Shown: positions 43,019 through 54,187 of the stretch, one piece after another | Position numbering within the stretch: the first letter of the stretch is position 1 | Layout of the letters: each line of letters begins with the position of its first letter | Assembly (NCBI GenBank): GCA_016292215.1 | Contig: JAEFBB010000003.1 | Location: 1 to 64,000 of the forward strand | DNA length: 64,000 nucleotides | Reading direction: 5' to 3' | Source: Saccharofermentans sp. | GTDB taxonomy: Bacteria > Bacillota > Clostridia > Saccharofermentanales > Saccharofermentanaceae | Made by a program: the position numbers and the translations under genes | The notes under the pieces: model-generated | What the model saw: the letters and a program-made list of their open reading frames with translations, nothing else | Databases searched by the model: none | What the model was told of the DNA's origin: nothing

Positions 43019-43174
43019 CAGTTACTCCATTAATGTTTTTTAAAAGTACAAGCATATTCTAACTGAAAATGATTTTCTGTTCATTTGAAAATGGTGCAAA
43101 TGTGTGGAATTAGTTTCAAATTAAAATCATTTGTGGTTAAATAACTTATCTAGATGACACCTAAAGGAGATAAT

Positions 43175-44197
43175 ATGCCTACAGTATTAGTTACAGGCGG
43201 TAACGGATATATCGGATCACACACCGTTATCTCATTGCATGAGAACGGCTATGATGTGGTTATCGCCGACAATCTTTCCAACAGCAAGATGGAAGTCCAG
43301 AACCGTTTGGAAAAGATCACGGGCAAGAGATTTAAGTTCTACAACGTTGACTGTTGTGACATTAACGCACTTCGAAAAGTTTTCGAAGAGAACAAGATAG
43401 ACAGCATTATCCATTTCGCAGGCCTTAAAGCAGTTGGCGAATCTGTGCAGATCCCGCTCGATTATTATTCAAACAACATCGACAGCATGATCAATGTATG
43501 CCGCCTGATGTCAGAGTTTGGTGTTGATAAGCTAGTGTTCAGCTCATCAGCTACCGTTTACGGAATGAGCGAAGATGTTCCTTTTACGGAGGAAAGCCCC
43601 TTGGGCGTCTGCACAAATCCTTACGGATGGACCAAGTGGATGCTCGAACAGGTATTAAGAGATTATGCTGCCGCTAATCCGGGAAAGAAGATCTGCCTCT
43701 TAAGATATTTCAATCCTGTCGGAGCTCACGAGAGCGGACTTATCGGCGAAGATCCCAGAGGAATTCCTAATAATCTTTTCCCTTATATTTCGAAGGTTGC
43801 AGGCGGCACATTGGAGTGCCTTACGATCTTCGGAGACGATTACGACACACCTGACGGAACATGTCTTCGTGATTATATACATGTCGTTGACCTTGCAAAA
43901 GGACACGTTAAAGCGATAGAATTCCTCGGTAAAACGAATGATTCTGTCTCAGTGTTTAATCTCGGTACAGGCAAAGGCACGTCTGTAATCGAAGCGGTTA
44001 AAGCTTTTGAGAAAGCATGCGGACATGAGATCAATCATAAGATCGGCCCGAGAAGAGCAGGCGATATTGCTATATGCTATGCTTCGACAAAGAAGGCTGA
44101 AGAAGTGCTCGGCTTTAAGGCTGAGTACGGCATCGAAGAGATGTGTTCATCCTGCTGGAAGTGGCAGACGATGAACCCTGAAGGTCTTAAAGATTGA
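43175..44197 (+). CDS. galE: UDP-glucose 4-epimerase
   Basis: MPTVLVTGGNGYIGSHTVISL, VFSSSATVYG, NPYGWTKWMLEQ, LRYFNPVGAHESG; in-frame ATG with AAAGGAGA. Confidence 0.95.
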   Translation: MPTVLVTGGNGYIGSHTVISLHENGYDVVIADNLSNSKMEVQNRLEKITGKRFKFYNVDCCDINALRKVFEENKIDSIIHFAGLKAVGESVQIPLDYYSNNIDSMINVCRLMSEFGVDKLVFSSSATVYGMSEDVPFTEESPLGVCTNPYGWTKWMLEQVLRDYAAANPGKKICLLRYFNPVGAHESGLIGEDPRGIPNNLFPYISKVAGGTLECLTIFGDDYDTPDGTCLRDYIHVVDLAKGHVKAIEFLGKTNDSVSVFNLGTGKGTSVIEAVKAFEKACGHEINHKIGPRRAGDIAICYASTKKAEEVLGFKAEYGIEEMCSSCWKWQTMNPEGLKD

Positions 44198-44221
44198 AAA
44201 TAAAGTTAGGACGGAGAATTA

Positions 44222-45547
44222 ATGTCTTATAACGATAATAACAAAAGAGGATTACCTGATCCTAATCCGAAGCCTGAAGTTCCTTCCGAGGAGCTTAAAC
44301 AGGACTTAACGACTGTCTATCACGCCGTTTCTGAGAAGGATATTCAGGGTTACAACGACGATAAAGTCTCTGACAATGACGAGGCTTATCAGTACGGTTT
44401 CTCCCAAAAGTCCTCCAAGGCTTCGAAAAAATCAGGCAACAAGAATGTACGCCTCAGGATACTTTTGGGTGCACTTGCCGGTCTTCTCGGCATCGTGCTC
44501 GGTGTCTTTTTCTTCGGTTTGTGGTACAAAGAGTACCTTTTGAACCAGATCACTTATGAGACAACGGCACCGGATGCGGTCATTACCATCGTGGACGAAC
44601 TCGGCAGTACAGTCCCTTTGAGCGATGTAACTGAGACCACCCAGTTTGAAGTAATCCAGGATGAGCCCGTCAAGAACTTCCTTCTTATCGGTATCGACAG
44701 CCGATCCAAGAACTACAGCTCTGACGGTAAGGGTGACCGCTCTGACATCACGATGGTCATGTCTATCGACTCTAAGAACGGCACCATCAAGCTCATTTCA
44801 ATCCCCAGAGATACATATGCATATTTCCCGGGCTACTCAAACCCTCATAAGATCAATGCAGCGATGTCTTACGGCGGTGCTGAGCTCCTGCAGGCAACAG
44901 TCGAGAACTGTCTGAGGATCAAGATCGACGGTTATGCTTACGTTAACTTCAGTCACATGGCGCAGATCATAGACGCTGTCGGCGGCGTTTACGTCAACAT
45001 GACGGCAGGAGAGAAGGATATCGCCAATAACTACATCAAAGAGATGAATTCCAACGCTGCCCTTATCAGCAGCACCGGCTCAGGCACCTGGCTCAACGGT
45101 ATTCAGGCAGTTGCTTATGCCAGGATCAGATATATCGGTAACGGCGAGTACGAGAGACAGGAGCGTCAGGTAGAAGTCTTAAGAAGCCTCTTGAACCAGT
45201 ACATGGGTCTCTCCGCTACAAATAAGCTTGCTTGCCTTGATGATATTCTCAGCGCGGTAGTTACCAATATTTCAAAGGAAGATATCGAGCACTACGCTCT
45301 GGATTTCCTGCCTTCGCTTCAGAATGCCGAGATCATGTATCTCCAGCTCGCGATCGAAGGCTGCTACAATTCGGGCATGTACGGCGACGAGTGGAGCATC
45401 AGGGCTAACTGGAACGCTTATGTTCCTTACGTCCAGCTTTTCTTCTATGGTACGACCACTGAATTTGATGAGGTCAAAGTGCCGTCCCACGCTCCTTCTC
45501 TGGATAGCTGCAGGACAGATATTCCGCTTGATCAGCTGGTCCACTAG
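44222..45547 (+). CDS. LytR-CpsA-Psr (LCP) family protein
   Basis: N-terminal TM; NFLLIGIDSRSKN, RSDITMVMSID, ISIPRDTYAYFPG, KINAAMSYGG. Confidence 0.93.
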   Translation: MSYNDNNKRGLPDPNPKPEVPSEELKQDLTTVYHAVSEKDIQGYNDDKVSDNDEAYQYGFSQKSSKASKKSGNKNVRLRILLGALAGLLGIVLGVFFFGLWYKEYLLNQITYETTAPDAVITIVDELGSTVPLSDVTETTQFEVIQDEPVKNFLLIGIDSRSKNYSSDGKGDRSDITMVMSIDSKNGTIKLISIPRDTYAYFPGYSNPHKINAAMSYGGAELLQATVENCLRIKIDGYAYVNFSHMAQIIDAVGGVYVNMTAGEKDIANNYIKEMNSNAALISSTGSGTWLNGIQAVAYARIRYIGNGEYERQERQVEVLRSLLNQYMGLSATNKLACLDDILSAVVTNISKEDIEHYALDFLPSLQNAEIMYLQLAIEGCYNSGMYGDEWSIRANWNAYVPYVQLFFYGTTTEFDEVKVPSHAPSLDSCRTDIPLDQLVH

Positions 45548-45575
45548 CGCTTTTTGACTTTTTTTGATTTTCGTA

Positions 45576-45604
45576 TTGACACACTCGAAAATAAGAATTA
45601 TATT
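45576..45604 (+). promoter_or_regulatory. Promoter of groESL: TTGACA-N17-TATATT
   Basis: TTGACA 45576-45581, TATATT 45599-45604, exact 17-bp spacing, immediately upstream of CIRCE. Confidence 0.85.
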
Positions 45605-45613
45605 TTGTTGTGG

Positions 45614-45640
45614 TTAGCACTTAGGGTTATAGAGTGCTAA
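45614..45640. promoter_or_regulatory. CIRCE element (HrcA operator)
   Basis: TTAGCACTT-AGGGTTATA-GAGTGCTAA, one mismatch from TTAGCACTC-N9-GAGTGCTAA; arms extend (TGGTTAGCAC/GTGCTAACCA). Confidence 0.96.
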
Positions 45641-45671
45641 CCATAATTTCATTGTATTGGAGGTCTTTTTT

Positions 45672-45959
45672 ATGACAATTAAGCCCTTAGCAGATAAGGT
45701 GGTAGTAAAGAAACTTCAGGCTGAAGAGACAACAAAGAGCGGCATTATCTTGTCATCCGGTGCTCAGCAGAAGCCTCAGATCGCAGAGATCATCGCAGTT
45801 GGTCCCGGCGGAATCGTAGACGGCAATGAGATCAAGATGGAAGTTAAGGTCGGCGAGAAGGTAATCATCCGTGATTATGCCGGCACAAACGTTAAGCTCG
45901 ACGGTGAAGAGTACATCATCGTTCGTCAGGACGACATCGCTGCTATCGTTGAAGATTGA
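45672..45959 (+). CDS. groS: Co-chaperonin GroES
   Basis: [29 protein letters not shown]...[24 protein letters not shown]; start at in-frame ATG 45672 after GGAGGT. Confidence 0.97.
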   Translation: MTIKPLADKVVVKKLQAEETTKSGIILSSGAQQKPQIAEIIAVGPGGIVDGNEIKMEVKVGEKVIIRDYAGTNVKLDGEEYIIVRQDDIAAIVED

Positions 45960-45965
45960 TTATAA

Positions 45966-47597
<1,632 letters not shown>

Positions 47598-47614
47598 ATT
47601 GTTCGCAAACTGAT

Positions 47615-47659
47615 TTTTCGCAACGGGTCCGCGCTTCGCTTGTGCAGAATGTTGCGAAA
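47615..47659. repeat. Inverted repeat just downstream of groEL
   Basis: TTTCGCAAC ... GTTGCGAAA, 9-bp perfect arms, extendable to TGATT(-)TTTCGCAAC with one bulge. Confidence 0.65.
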
Positions 47660-47695
47660 TAATCAATTTGCTCACTTATCGAAGAGAGAACTTAA

Positions 47696-47727
47696 AGAAC
47701 CGTTTCTTAGGAAGCGGTTCTTTTTTG
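47696..47727 (+). terminator. Intrinsic terminator of groESL
   Basis: AGAACCGTTTC-TTAG-GAAGCGGTTCT (one G.T) followed by TTTTTT. Confidence 0.92.
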
Positions 47728-48009
47728 TCTTTATGTTTTGCGCTTTTTCGTCTTACGCTGCTCGTTATGCGCGGGGCCCCCACTTTTTGTGTGACAAAGA
47801 CAGTCATAATACCTTCAAGATTTCATACAAGGTCTAATACAGAAACGACAAAATGCTGCAAGGAATCGTCAAAACCCGTGAAAAAAGCATACAATTACCT
47901 CTGAAATTGCGACAAAATACCCCCTATGAAATTATGGTTCTGAACCCCTGTTTTATTCCGCCCATATTAAGCCCCTTTGTGATAGAATAAACACTGTTCG
48001 AGGTGAATC

Positions 48010-48606
48010 ATGCTACAAGACAGTTTTATTGAATCCTTAACCGTACGTAAGAATGGCGCTAAAGGCATCGTTTTCATAGTCTCATCGATACTTTTATGCC
48101 TGGTACTCATAGTTCTCATAATGTTTATCCCGTTCCTTTTCTGGGGCGCTGCCGTTTGGCCGATCACGTCTTTTATATCGGTCGCTCTGGCTTTCGGTCT
48201 TTACAAGCTCTTAAAGCGCCAGCATAAGGAATATGAGCTTGAGATATCTAATGATTTCTTTGAGTGCGCCGTCATATCCGGTAAAGATAAGCGTGATGAG
48301 CTTGTCAGCTTCTCTATTAAGGAATGCGAATACATTGGTCCTGTAACGTCTGACAGATTCAGCTCTGACAGGAGTAAAGCCAATTTCCTCGTAAGACTTA
48401 CCGAGCTCATGGATTTCCCGATCGAGGACAAGTACTGGTATTGCTGCTTTACGCAGGACGGATATAAATTCGTTGTTGTTTTTGTTTTCAAGCCTGAGAT
48501 GTATAAGGTCTTCAGAAGATATAATCCGAGAGCTACCAAGCCTATGCCTATGCCGATAATCAAGGAAGACAAGGCTGAAAAGGACGAGGCAGAAGACGAT
48601 GAGTGA
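48010..48606 (+). CDS. Hypothetical membrane protein
   Basis: Two TM helices and a soluble beta-rich domain; acidic tail KAEKDEAEDDE. Confidence 0.72.
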   Translation: MLQDSFIESLTVRKNGAKGIVFIVSSILLCLVLIVLIMFIPFLFWGAAVWPITSFISVALAFGLYKLLKRQHKEYELEISNDFFECAVISGKDKRDELVSFSIKECEYIGPVTSDRFSSDRSKANFLVRLTELMDFPIEDKYWYCCFTQDGYKFVVVFVFKPEMYKVFRRYNPRATKPMPMPIIKEDKAEKDEAEDDE

Positions 48607-49369
48607 TCCCGGAAAATATACTGATGTCGAAGTCTATTGCAAGGCAACGGAGTGCGGCATCGGAGATAAGCTTTATTGTTCTTCGCTGATTGGAGATCTT
48701 CAGGAAGCTGCCGAGAGGAGCTCTAATTCCGTCGGCTATGGCACTGATTTCCTTAAAGAACACGAGATTTGCTGGATCATCCTTAAGATGAGGCTTCATT
48801 TTACCGAGCTTCCTTCATGGCATGACACTTTCCACATCAGAACATGGTCTACAGAGCTCAATAAGTTCTATTATGGCCGTGATTTTGAGATCTACAGCAA
48901 AGACGGCAGACTGATCGGCCAGGCGACATCTACGTGGATCCTTGCCGACTGGAACACGCACAGACCTGTCATTGCCAATAAGCGCCCTGAGCTTCCGCCG
49001 CCGGTCATTCAGGACCCGAGGCTTGTTTTCGGTGAGAATTGCCCTAAGATCAAATTCCCTGACAGAAATGACATAGCAGGGGATACGGATAAGCCTGTTA
49101 TCGTCAAATATGCAGACTATAACGAACTCGACCGCAACAGGCACGTAAATAACTCAAGGTATACTGCCTGGGCGTATGACGCTCTTTTCAAGAATGGTTA
49201 TGACGTTTCGCTGATCGAAGACCTTGTGATCAATTACATTTGCGAGGTCAAGGCAGGGGAGAAGGTAGAGCTTTTTATCTTCAATAACGACGGTAAAGTC
49301 ACGGTTTTCGGATATAAGAACATCGATACCAAGGTATTTGCCGTAGAATTTGCCTTAAAACAGGCCTGA
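48599..49369 (+). CDS. Acyl-ACP thioesterase
   Basis: Hotdog-fold pattern WIILKMRLHFTELPSWHDTFHIRTWSTELNKFYYGRDFEI and NELDRNRHVNNSRYTAWAYDAL. Confidence 0.9.
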   Translation: MSDPGKYTDVEVYCKATECGIGDKLYCSSLIGDLQEAAERSSNSVGYGTDFLKEHEICWIILKMRLHFTELPSWHDTFHIRTWSTELNKFYYGRDFEIYSKDGRLIGQATSTWILADWNTHRPVIANKRPELPPPVIQDPRLVFGENCPKIKFPDRNDIAGDTDKPVIVKYADYNELDRNRHVNNSRYTAWAYDALFKNGYDVSLIEDLVINYICEVKAGEKVELFIFNNDGKVTVFGYKNIDTKVFAVEFALKQA

Positions 49370-49445
49370 TACTGCCGCTCTTTTTGACTAATTCATATTT
49401 TTTTGTTTTTCTTACTTTGTTATAATAAAGGATGTATCTACATGC

Positions 49446-50411
49446 TTGGAGGTAACAATGATTGAGATTAACAATCTGGTGAAGAGATACGGCGACAAAA
49501 AAGCCGTCAACGGTATCTCGTTCACTGTCAATGACGACGAGATCCTCGGCTTCCTGGGTCCCAACGGCGCCGGTAAGACCACCACAATGAATATCATCAC
49601 GGGATACATTTCTTCTACATCGGGTACCGTTAAGGTTAACGGACACGATATTCTTGAAGAGCCTGAGCTCGCTAAGAAGGAGATCGGTTATCTCCCGGAG
49701 AATCCGCCGCTTTATTACGATATGACGGTACGTGAGTACCTTAATTACATTTGCGACCTAAAGGGTGTTGCCAAGGAGAGACGTAAGAATCAGCTCGACA
49801 GGATCCTTGCCATGGTCAAGATCGATGATGTGTACGACAGGTTGATCGGCAATCTCTCCAAGGGTTACAAGCAGCGTGTAGGTATTGCCCAGGCAATGGT
49901 CGGCAATCCGCCTATCCTTATCCTTGATGAGCCTACCGTAGGTCTCGATCCGAACCAGATCATCGAGATAAGAAAACTCATCAAGTCTCTTTCGAAGTCT
50001 CATTCGATCATTATCAGCTCTCACATTCTTTCTGAGATCCAGGAGATCGCAGACAGAGTAGTTATCATCAACAGGGGCAAGGTCGCTGCCATCGATACTA
50101 TCGGCGATCTTTCCAAGAGACTTTCCGGTCAGACTAAGCTTCTTATGGTCTTCAAGGGACCTGTTAAGGATTGCGCAAACGCTGTCCGCCAGATCCCCGG
50201 TGTAGCTTCGGCTGTCCCGAGACTTTCCGATAAAATGGTCAGCGAGCTTGAGATCAGCATCGTTACTGACGATTCTTACAAGGTAAGGACTGCATTGTTC
50301 TTCATGATGGCCCAGAAGGGATGGCCTGTCCTTGAGCTGCGTTCAATGGATCCTTCTCTTGAGGAAGTCTTCCTCAATATTACTTCCGGTAAGCGTGGAG
50401 GAAAGAAATAA
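49446..50411 (+). CDS. ABC-2 type transporter ATP-binding protein (GldA/CcmA-like)
   Basis: GPNGAGKTTTMNIITG, LSKGYKQRVGIAQAM, LILDEPTVGLDPNQ. Confidence 0.94.
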   Translation: MEVTMIEINNLVKRYGDKKAVNGISFTVNDDEILGFLGPNGAGKTTTMNIITGYISSTSGTVKVNGHDILEEPELAKKEIGYLPENPPLYYDMTVREYLNYICDLKGVAKERRKNQLDRILAMVKIDDVYDRLIGNLSKGYKQRVGIAQAMVGNPPILILDEPTVGLDPNQIIEIRKLIKSLSKSHSIIISSHILSEIQEIADRVVIINRGKVAAIDTIGDLSKRLSGQTKLLMVFKGPVKDCANAVRQIPGVASAVPRLSDKMVSELEISIVTDDSYKVRTALFFMMAQKGWPVLELRSMDPSLEEVFLNITSGKRGGKK

Positions 50412-51178
50412 TGTTAGCGATATTCAAGAGGGAGTTTTTATCCTACTTCAGATCTCCCGTAGGTTATGTGGCAATTGCCATTTTCTCATTCCTTGCCGGT
50501 TTTATCTTTTATTCCCAGTACAGTGAAGGCGCGGTCAATATCGGCAGCGAAGTAATCTCTTTGAGGACATTCTTCGTCATTATCGTACCGATCATCACAA
50601 TGGGCCTTTTCGCAGAGGACAAGAAAAGGGGAACGGACATTCTTTATTACACGACTCCGGTCAGCCTTTTCTCTGTCGTAGCAGGAAAGGTGCTTGCGTC
50701 TTTTGCGCTTTACGTTGTTATGTTTATCAACGTTATCATCCACATCATCGTTACACTAGCTTCCGGCGGTGTTTTCGGTGTCGGTGCTGTAGGAACGATA
50801 GTTGTTTTCTTCTTCATGGCGTTCATGTTCATCACGATGGGCTTGTTTGCTTCGGCTATAACTGACAGCCAGATCGTCTCCGCTATCGTCTCATTCATCT
50901 TTATTCTCATCACACAGATTATTTCCGTTATCGGCGATTATCTGGGAACGGCAGCTACTTCTTTAGTAGCTATGATCAATCCCGGTTCTGAGACTGCTTC
51001 TTCGTTCGGAGAAGGTGTCAGAAGCTTCATCTCCTGGCTTGATCCCTTTGCAAAGACACAAGATTTCCGTCTCGGAATTTTTTCCGTGTCGGCATTATTC
51101 TTCCTGCTTTCTATCGGAATCCTTTTCATGTACATGACTTACAGGGTTCTTGATAAGAAACGCTGGAGCCAGGCGTGA
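50411..51178 (+). CDS. ABC-2 type transporter permease (GldF-like)
   Basis: IFKREFLSYFRSPVGYVAIAIFSFLAGFIF, six hydrophobic helices; overlaps the ATPase stop. Confidence 0.88.
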   Translation: MLAIFKREFLSYFRSPVGYVAIAIFSFLAGFIFYSQYSEGAVNIGSEVISLRTFFVIIVPIITMGLFAEDKKRGTDILYYTTPVSLFSVVAGKVLASFALYVVMFINVIIHIIVTLASGGVFGVGAVGTIVVFFFMAFMFITMGLFASAITDSQIVSAIVSFIFILITQIISVIGDYLGTAATSLVAMINPGSETASSFGEGVRSFISWLDPFAKTQDFRLGIFSVSALFFLLSIGILFMYMTYRVLDKKRWSQA

Positions 51179-51198
51179 CGGAGGTTTGAGGATTGCAT

Positions 51199-52698
51199 AT
51201 GAGTAAAGAATTCATTAAAGACAATACACAGAATGACACTAGATCTGATAAGCTCAAGCTTTATTCCATCGGCTCGGTTGTATTGCTTGCGCTTATCATT
51301 CTCTTGGTAAACTTCCTTTTCGATAAGATCTTCGGAAAGGCTCTTACTTTTGATTTCTCTGATACCGCACAGAACTCTATCTCGCAGGAATCTATCGATT
51401 ATCTGAATTCTCTTCCTGATGGCACTAATATCAGAGTAATCGGTTTGTTCAACCGTCCCGATAACGTCTCTAACACCAAGTATCAGTACATCGTTCCGCT
51501 TTTGGACGACTATGTGAAGGAATCAGACGGCAAGGTTACGGTAGAATACATCGATCCTAATGAGCATCCGTCTATAATCCAGGAGCTTGATCCCACTAAT
51601 TCTTTCGATCTTGCTTCGAACAGCGAAAACTTCGTTGTTTCTTACAACGGCAAGATCAGGATAATTGCTCCTATCGATTGCTATTCATACGATCAGAACT
51701 ATTATTTCCAGACTGGCAATTATATGATCACCGGAAATAACGCCGAATACACTTTCACAAATACAATGTATTCGCTTACTCAAGGTTACTCAGGTAAGGC
51801 ATATATCGTTACCGGCCTTAAGGAAGAGGGCAACACATCCATCAAACTCGTTCTTGACGGCATGTCTGTCGAGGCAGCTGAACTTCAGTCTTCTGATGCT
51901 TTTGCCATCCCGGATGACTGTGATCTGCTTATCCTTAACGGTCCTAACACCGATATAACGGAGAAAATGTATGTTGCAATGACTGATTACATCAGCAAGG
52001 GCGGAAAGATGCTGGTTGCCGTTGATTACAGTCAGAATAATGTTACCGAGAAATACGACAGATTAAATCAGCTGCTTAACCAGATGAACGTTAATGCTGA
52101 TCCGCTTTTCATTTATGAGACAGATCCTGGTTATCAGCGCAACGGTTATGCAAGTGATTCCAATGTAACTGTAGCTAATGCTTTTGCAAGCTATTCATCT
52201 GATTATGCTCTGCATTGTTCCAACGGAAGATCTATAAGTGAGCTCAGTTCCACTAATTCCGCTATCACTGTTATACCTGCTCTTATGACAAGTAGTACCG
52301 CGTATGCACTTAAACTTGACCAGACAGGCAACCCTATAGACGACGGTATCTATAATTCCGGCACACATTTTGTCGCTGTTTATTCCGGCAATGAGAGCAG
52401 CGGCGCCGAGATGTTCGTTTTCGGTACGCTTAATTTCACGTCAGATGCTTACATTTCCGCTTATGGTACGAATGACTCTAATGTCGAGTTCACGAGATCT
52501 TGCATAAGGGATCTGCTTAACTCCACAGGCAATCCGACATTGGGCATCGCAACAAAGACTGTCGACAATTTCAATATTGATACCACAAAGGCTACGACAA
52601 CATCATCAACGCTTGTCCTCATCATTTTCATGATGGTTATTCCGATCCTGATGATCGGCGTAGCAGTAGTTGTTTATACAAAGAGGAAGAATCTCTGA
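51199..52698 (+). CDS. GldG-family ABC transporter auxiliary protein
   Basis: N-term TM, LNSLPDGTNIRVIGLF..., VEYIDPNEHP, C-terminal TM helix (LVLIIFMMVIPILMIGVAVVVY). Confidence 0.85.
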   Translation: MSKEFIKDNTQNDTRSDKLKLYSIGSVVLLALIILLVNFLFDKIFGKALTFDFSDTAQNSISQESIDYLNSLPDGTNIRVIGLFNRPDNVSNTKYQYIVPLLDDYVKESDGKVTVEYIDPNEHPSIIQELDPTNSFDLASNSENFVVSYNGKIRIIAPIDCYSYDQNYYFQTGNYMITGNNAEYTFTNTMYSLTQGYSGKAYIVTGLKEEGNTSIKLVLDGMSVEAAELQSSDAFAIPDDCDLLILNGPNTDITEKMYVAMTDYISKGGKMLVAVDYSQNNVTEKYDRLNQLLNQMNVNADPLFIYETDPGYQRNGYASDSNVTVANAFASYSSDYALHCSNGRSISELSSTNSAITVIPALMTSSTAYALKLDQTGNPIDDGIYNSGTHFVAVYSGNESSGAEMFVFGTLNFTSDAYISAYGTNDSNVEFTRSCIRDLLNSTGNPTLGIATKTVDNFNIDTTKATTTSSTLVLIIFMMVIPILMIGVAVVVYTKRKNL

Positions 52699-52699
52699 T

Positions 52700-54181
52700 A
52701 TGAAGTCAGTCAAGAATCTCCTTGCTCCGTTCATAATACTGGTCGCGCTGATAATCGGCGTGGTCATCTATTATGCTGTAACGAATGCAGGGAAGAACAA
52801 GCCTGAAGAGACTTCCTCGGGTGTTATGAGCATAGTTTATGTGAGCCCTTCTGAGCTCTCATCTATTTCTGTTTTTGACAAAGAAACTCAGCACACATCT
52901 GTAGTAAAGAGCTTTACGTCCGGCGGTTCTATCACTTATGAGTATCAGGGTGATGATGCTGTTCCCGGTGAATCTTATTCCCAGATGGGTCTTACGAGCT
53001 ATGTTGAATCTCTTACGGCATTTTCCTGCTACGCGAAAGTTTCTTCCGGCGGAAATTTTGCTGAATATGGTCTTGATAACCCCAGATTTACTGTCACGAT
53101 CAATTCGCTGAACGGTACTGTAACTACTGTCTATATTGGCAATAAGTCGCCTGACGGACAGTATTGCTACGTTTATGTTGCCGGAACATCAGACATCTAT
53201 ACGGTTTCTTCGATCAAGTACGCACAGGCCGAGAAGACCGCTATTAATTTCCTTGAGACAAAGGCACTGAATATTGCTTATACAGATCTCGATACTGTCC
53301 ATTTCGACAGGAAGACTGACGGCCTTTCTCTTGATACCAGGGTTTCCGTGACTTCATCGGGATACCCTCAATTTGAGGTCTATAAGCCTTATAAGCATAT
53401 GGCAAGCGGATATTTCGCGACCATGGTAGACAGGATCGCAAGCCTTGAGATCAGTGAATATATCGCTATCGATCAGCAGGAGCTTTCCAAGTACGGACTT
53501 GACGATCCTACGTTCCACTTTATCCTTGCCATGAAGGACGGTCAGAAGACAGAGCTTTTCTTAAGCCAGAAGATAAGCGGATTCTATTACGGTTATCTGT
53601 CCGGAATGGATGAGTATTTTATGCTCTCCGAATATCAGCTGTCCGGTCTTGAACTCCAGGAACTCGTGCTCATTGAACCCTATGTCTGCTATTACTACGC
53701 TACCGATCTTTCTTCGATCACTTTCTATAACGAAGATCAGTCGTTCAATATCAGTCTTGAAGTGCCATGGGGTGAGAGCCTGATATCTGATAAGTCTACG
53801 GTTACAGTCGACGGACGTAACGCCAAGATTTCTGATTCCTACGGCAGATATTACTGTTCGATCCTTTATGAGAGCATTGCCTGCATTAATATCGGCGGTG
53901 TAGAGCTTAACGCTGATGTTAATACATCCGTAGAACCTGTGATCCGAATCGAGTTTATCGATAACAATTACAGCATAACCACGTATTCGTTCTACACAAG
54001 AAACGATGATTCGTATTATGTGTTTATGGATGGCGAGTATACAGGGTTCTACATTTATTCAAGTGAGATCTTCAATAACGGAGGTTCTGACACATACAGC
54101 TACGGATGCTGGAGCGCATACGAACTTCTGAATGAAGCTATAGCTAAAAATATTAACGGCATTTACGATCTGCCGGGTTAA
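52700..54181 (+). CDS. DUF4340 domain-containing protein
   Basis: N-terminal TM; repeated GLDNPRFTVTI, YGLDDPTFHFILA units; start at in-frame ATG 52700. Confidence 0.83.
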   Translation: MKSVKNLLAPFIILVALIIGVVIYYAVTNAGKNKPEETSSGVMSIVYVSPSELSSISVFDKETQHTSVVKSFTSGGSITYEYQGDDAVPGESYSQMGLTSYVESLTAFSCYAKVSSGGNFAEYGLDNPRFTVTINSLNGTVTTVYIGNKSPDGQYCYVYVAGTSDIYTVSSIKYAQAEKTAINFLETKALNIAYTDLDTVHFDRKTDGLSLDTRVSVTSSGYPQFEVYKPYKHMASGYFATMVDRIASLEISEYIAIDQQELSKYGLDDPTFHFILAMKDGQKTELFLSQKISGFYYGYLSGMDEYFMLSEYQLSGLELQELVLIEPYVCYYYATDLSSITFYNEDQSFNISLEVPWGESLISDKSTVTVDGRNAKISDSYGRYYCSILYESIACINIGGVELNADVNTSVEPVIRIEFIDNNYSITTYSFYTRNDDSYYVFMDGEYTGFYIYSSEIFNNGGSDTYSYGCWSAYELLNEAIAKNINGIYDLPG

Positions 54182-54187
54182 AAGATT

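Noticed and set aside
47640-47904. Two small + strand ORFs after groEL
   Set aside because: They run through the groESL terminator hairpin and mutually overlap, with no credible RBS or motif.
49432-49443. ATGTA-TC-TACAT small palindrome upstream of the ABC-2 ATPase
   Set aside because: Only 5-bp arms in AT-rich intergenic DNA; expected by chance.
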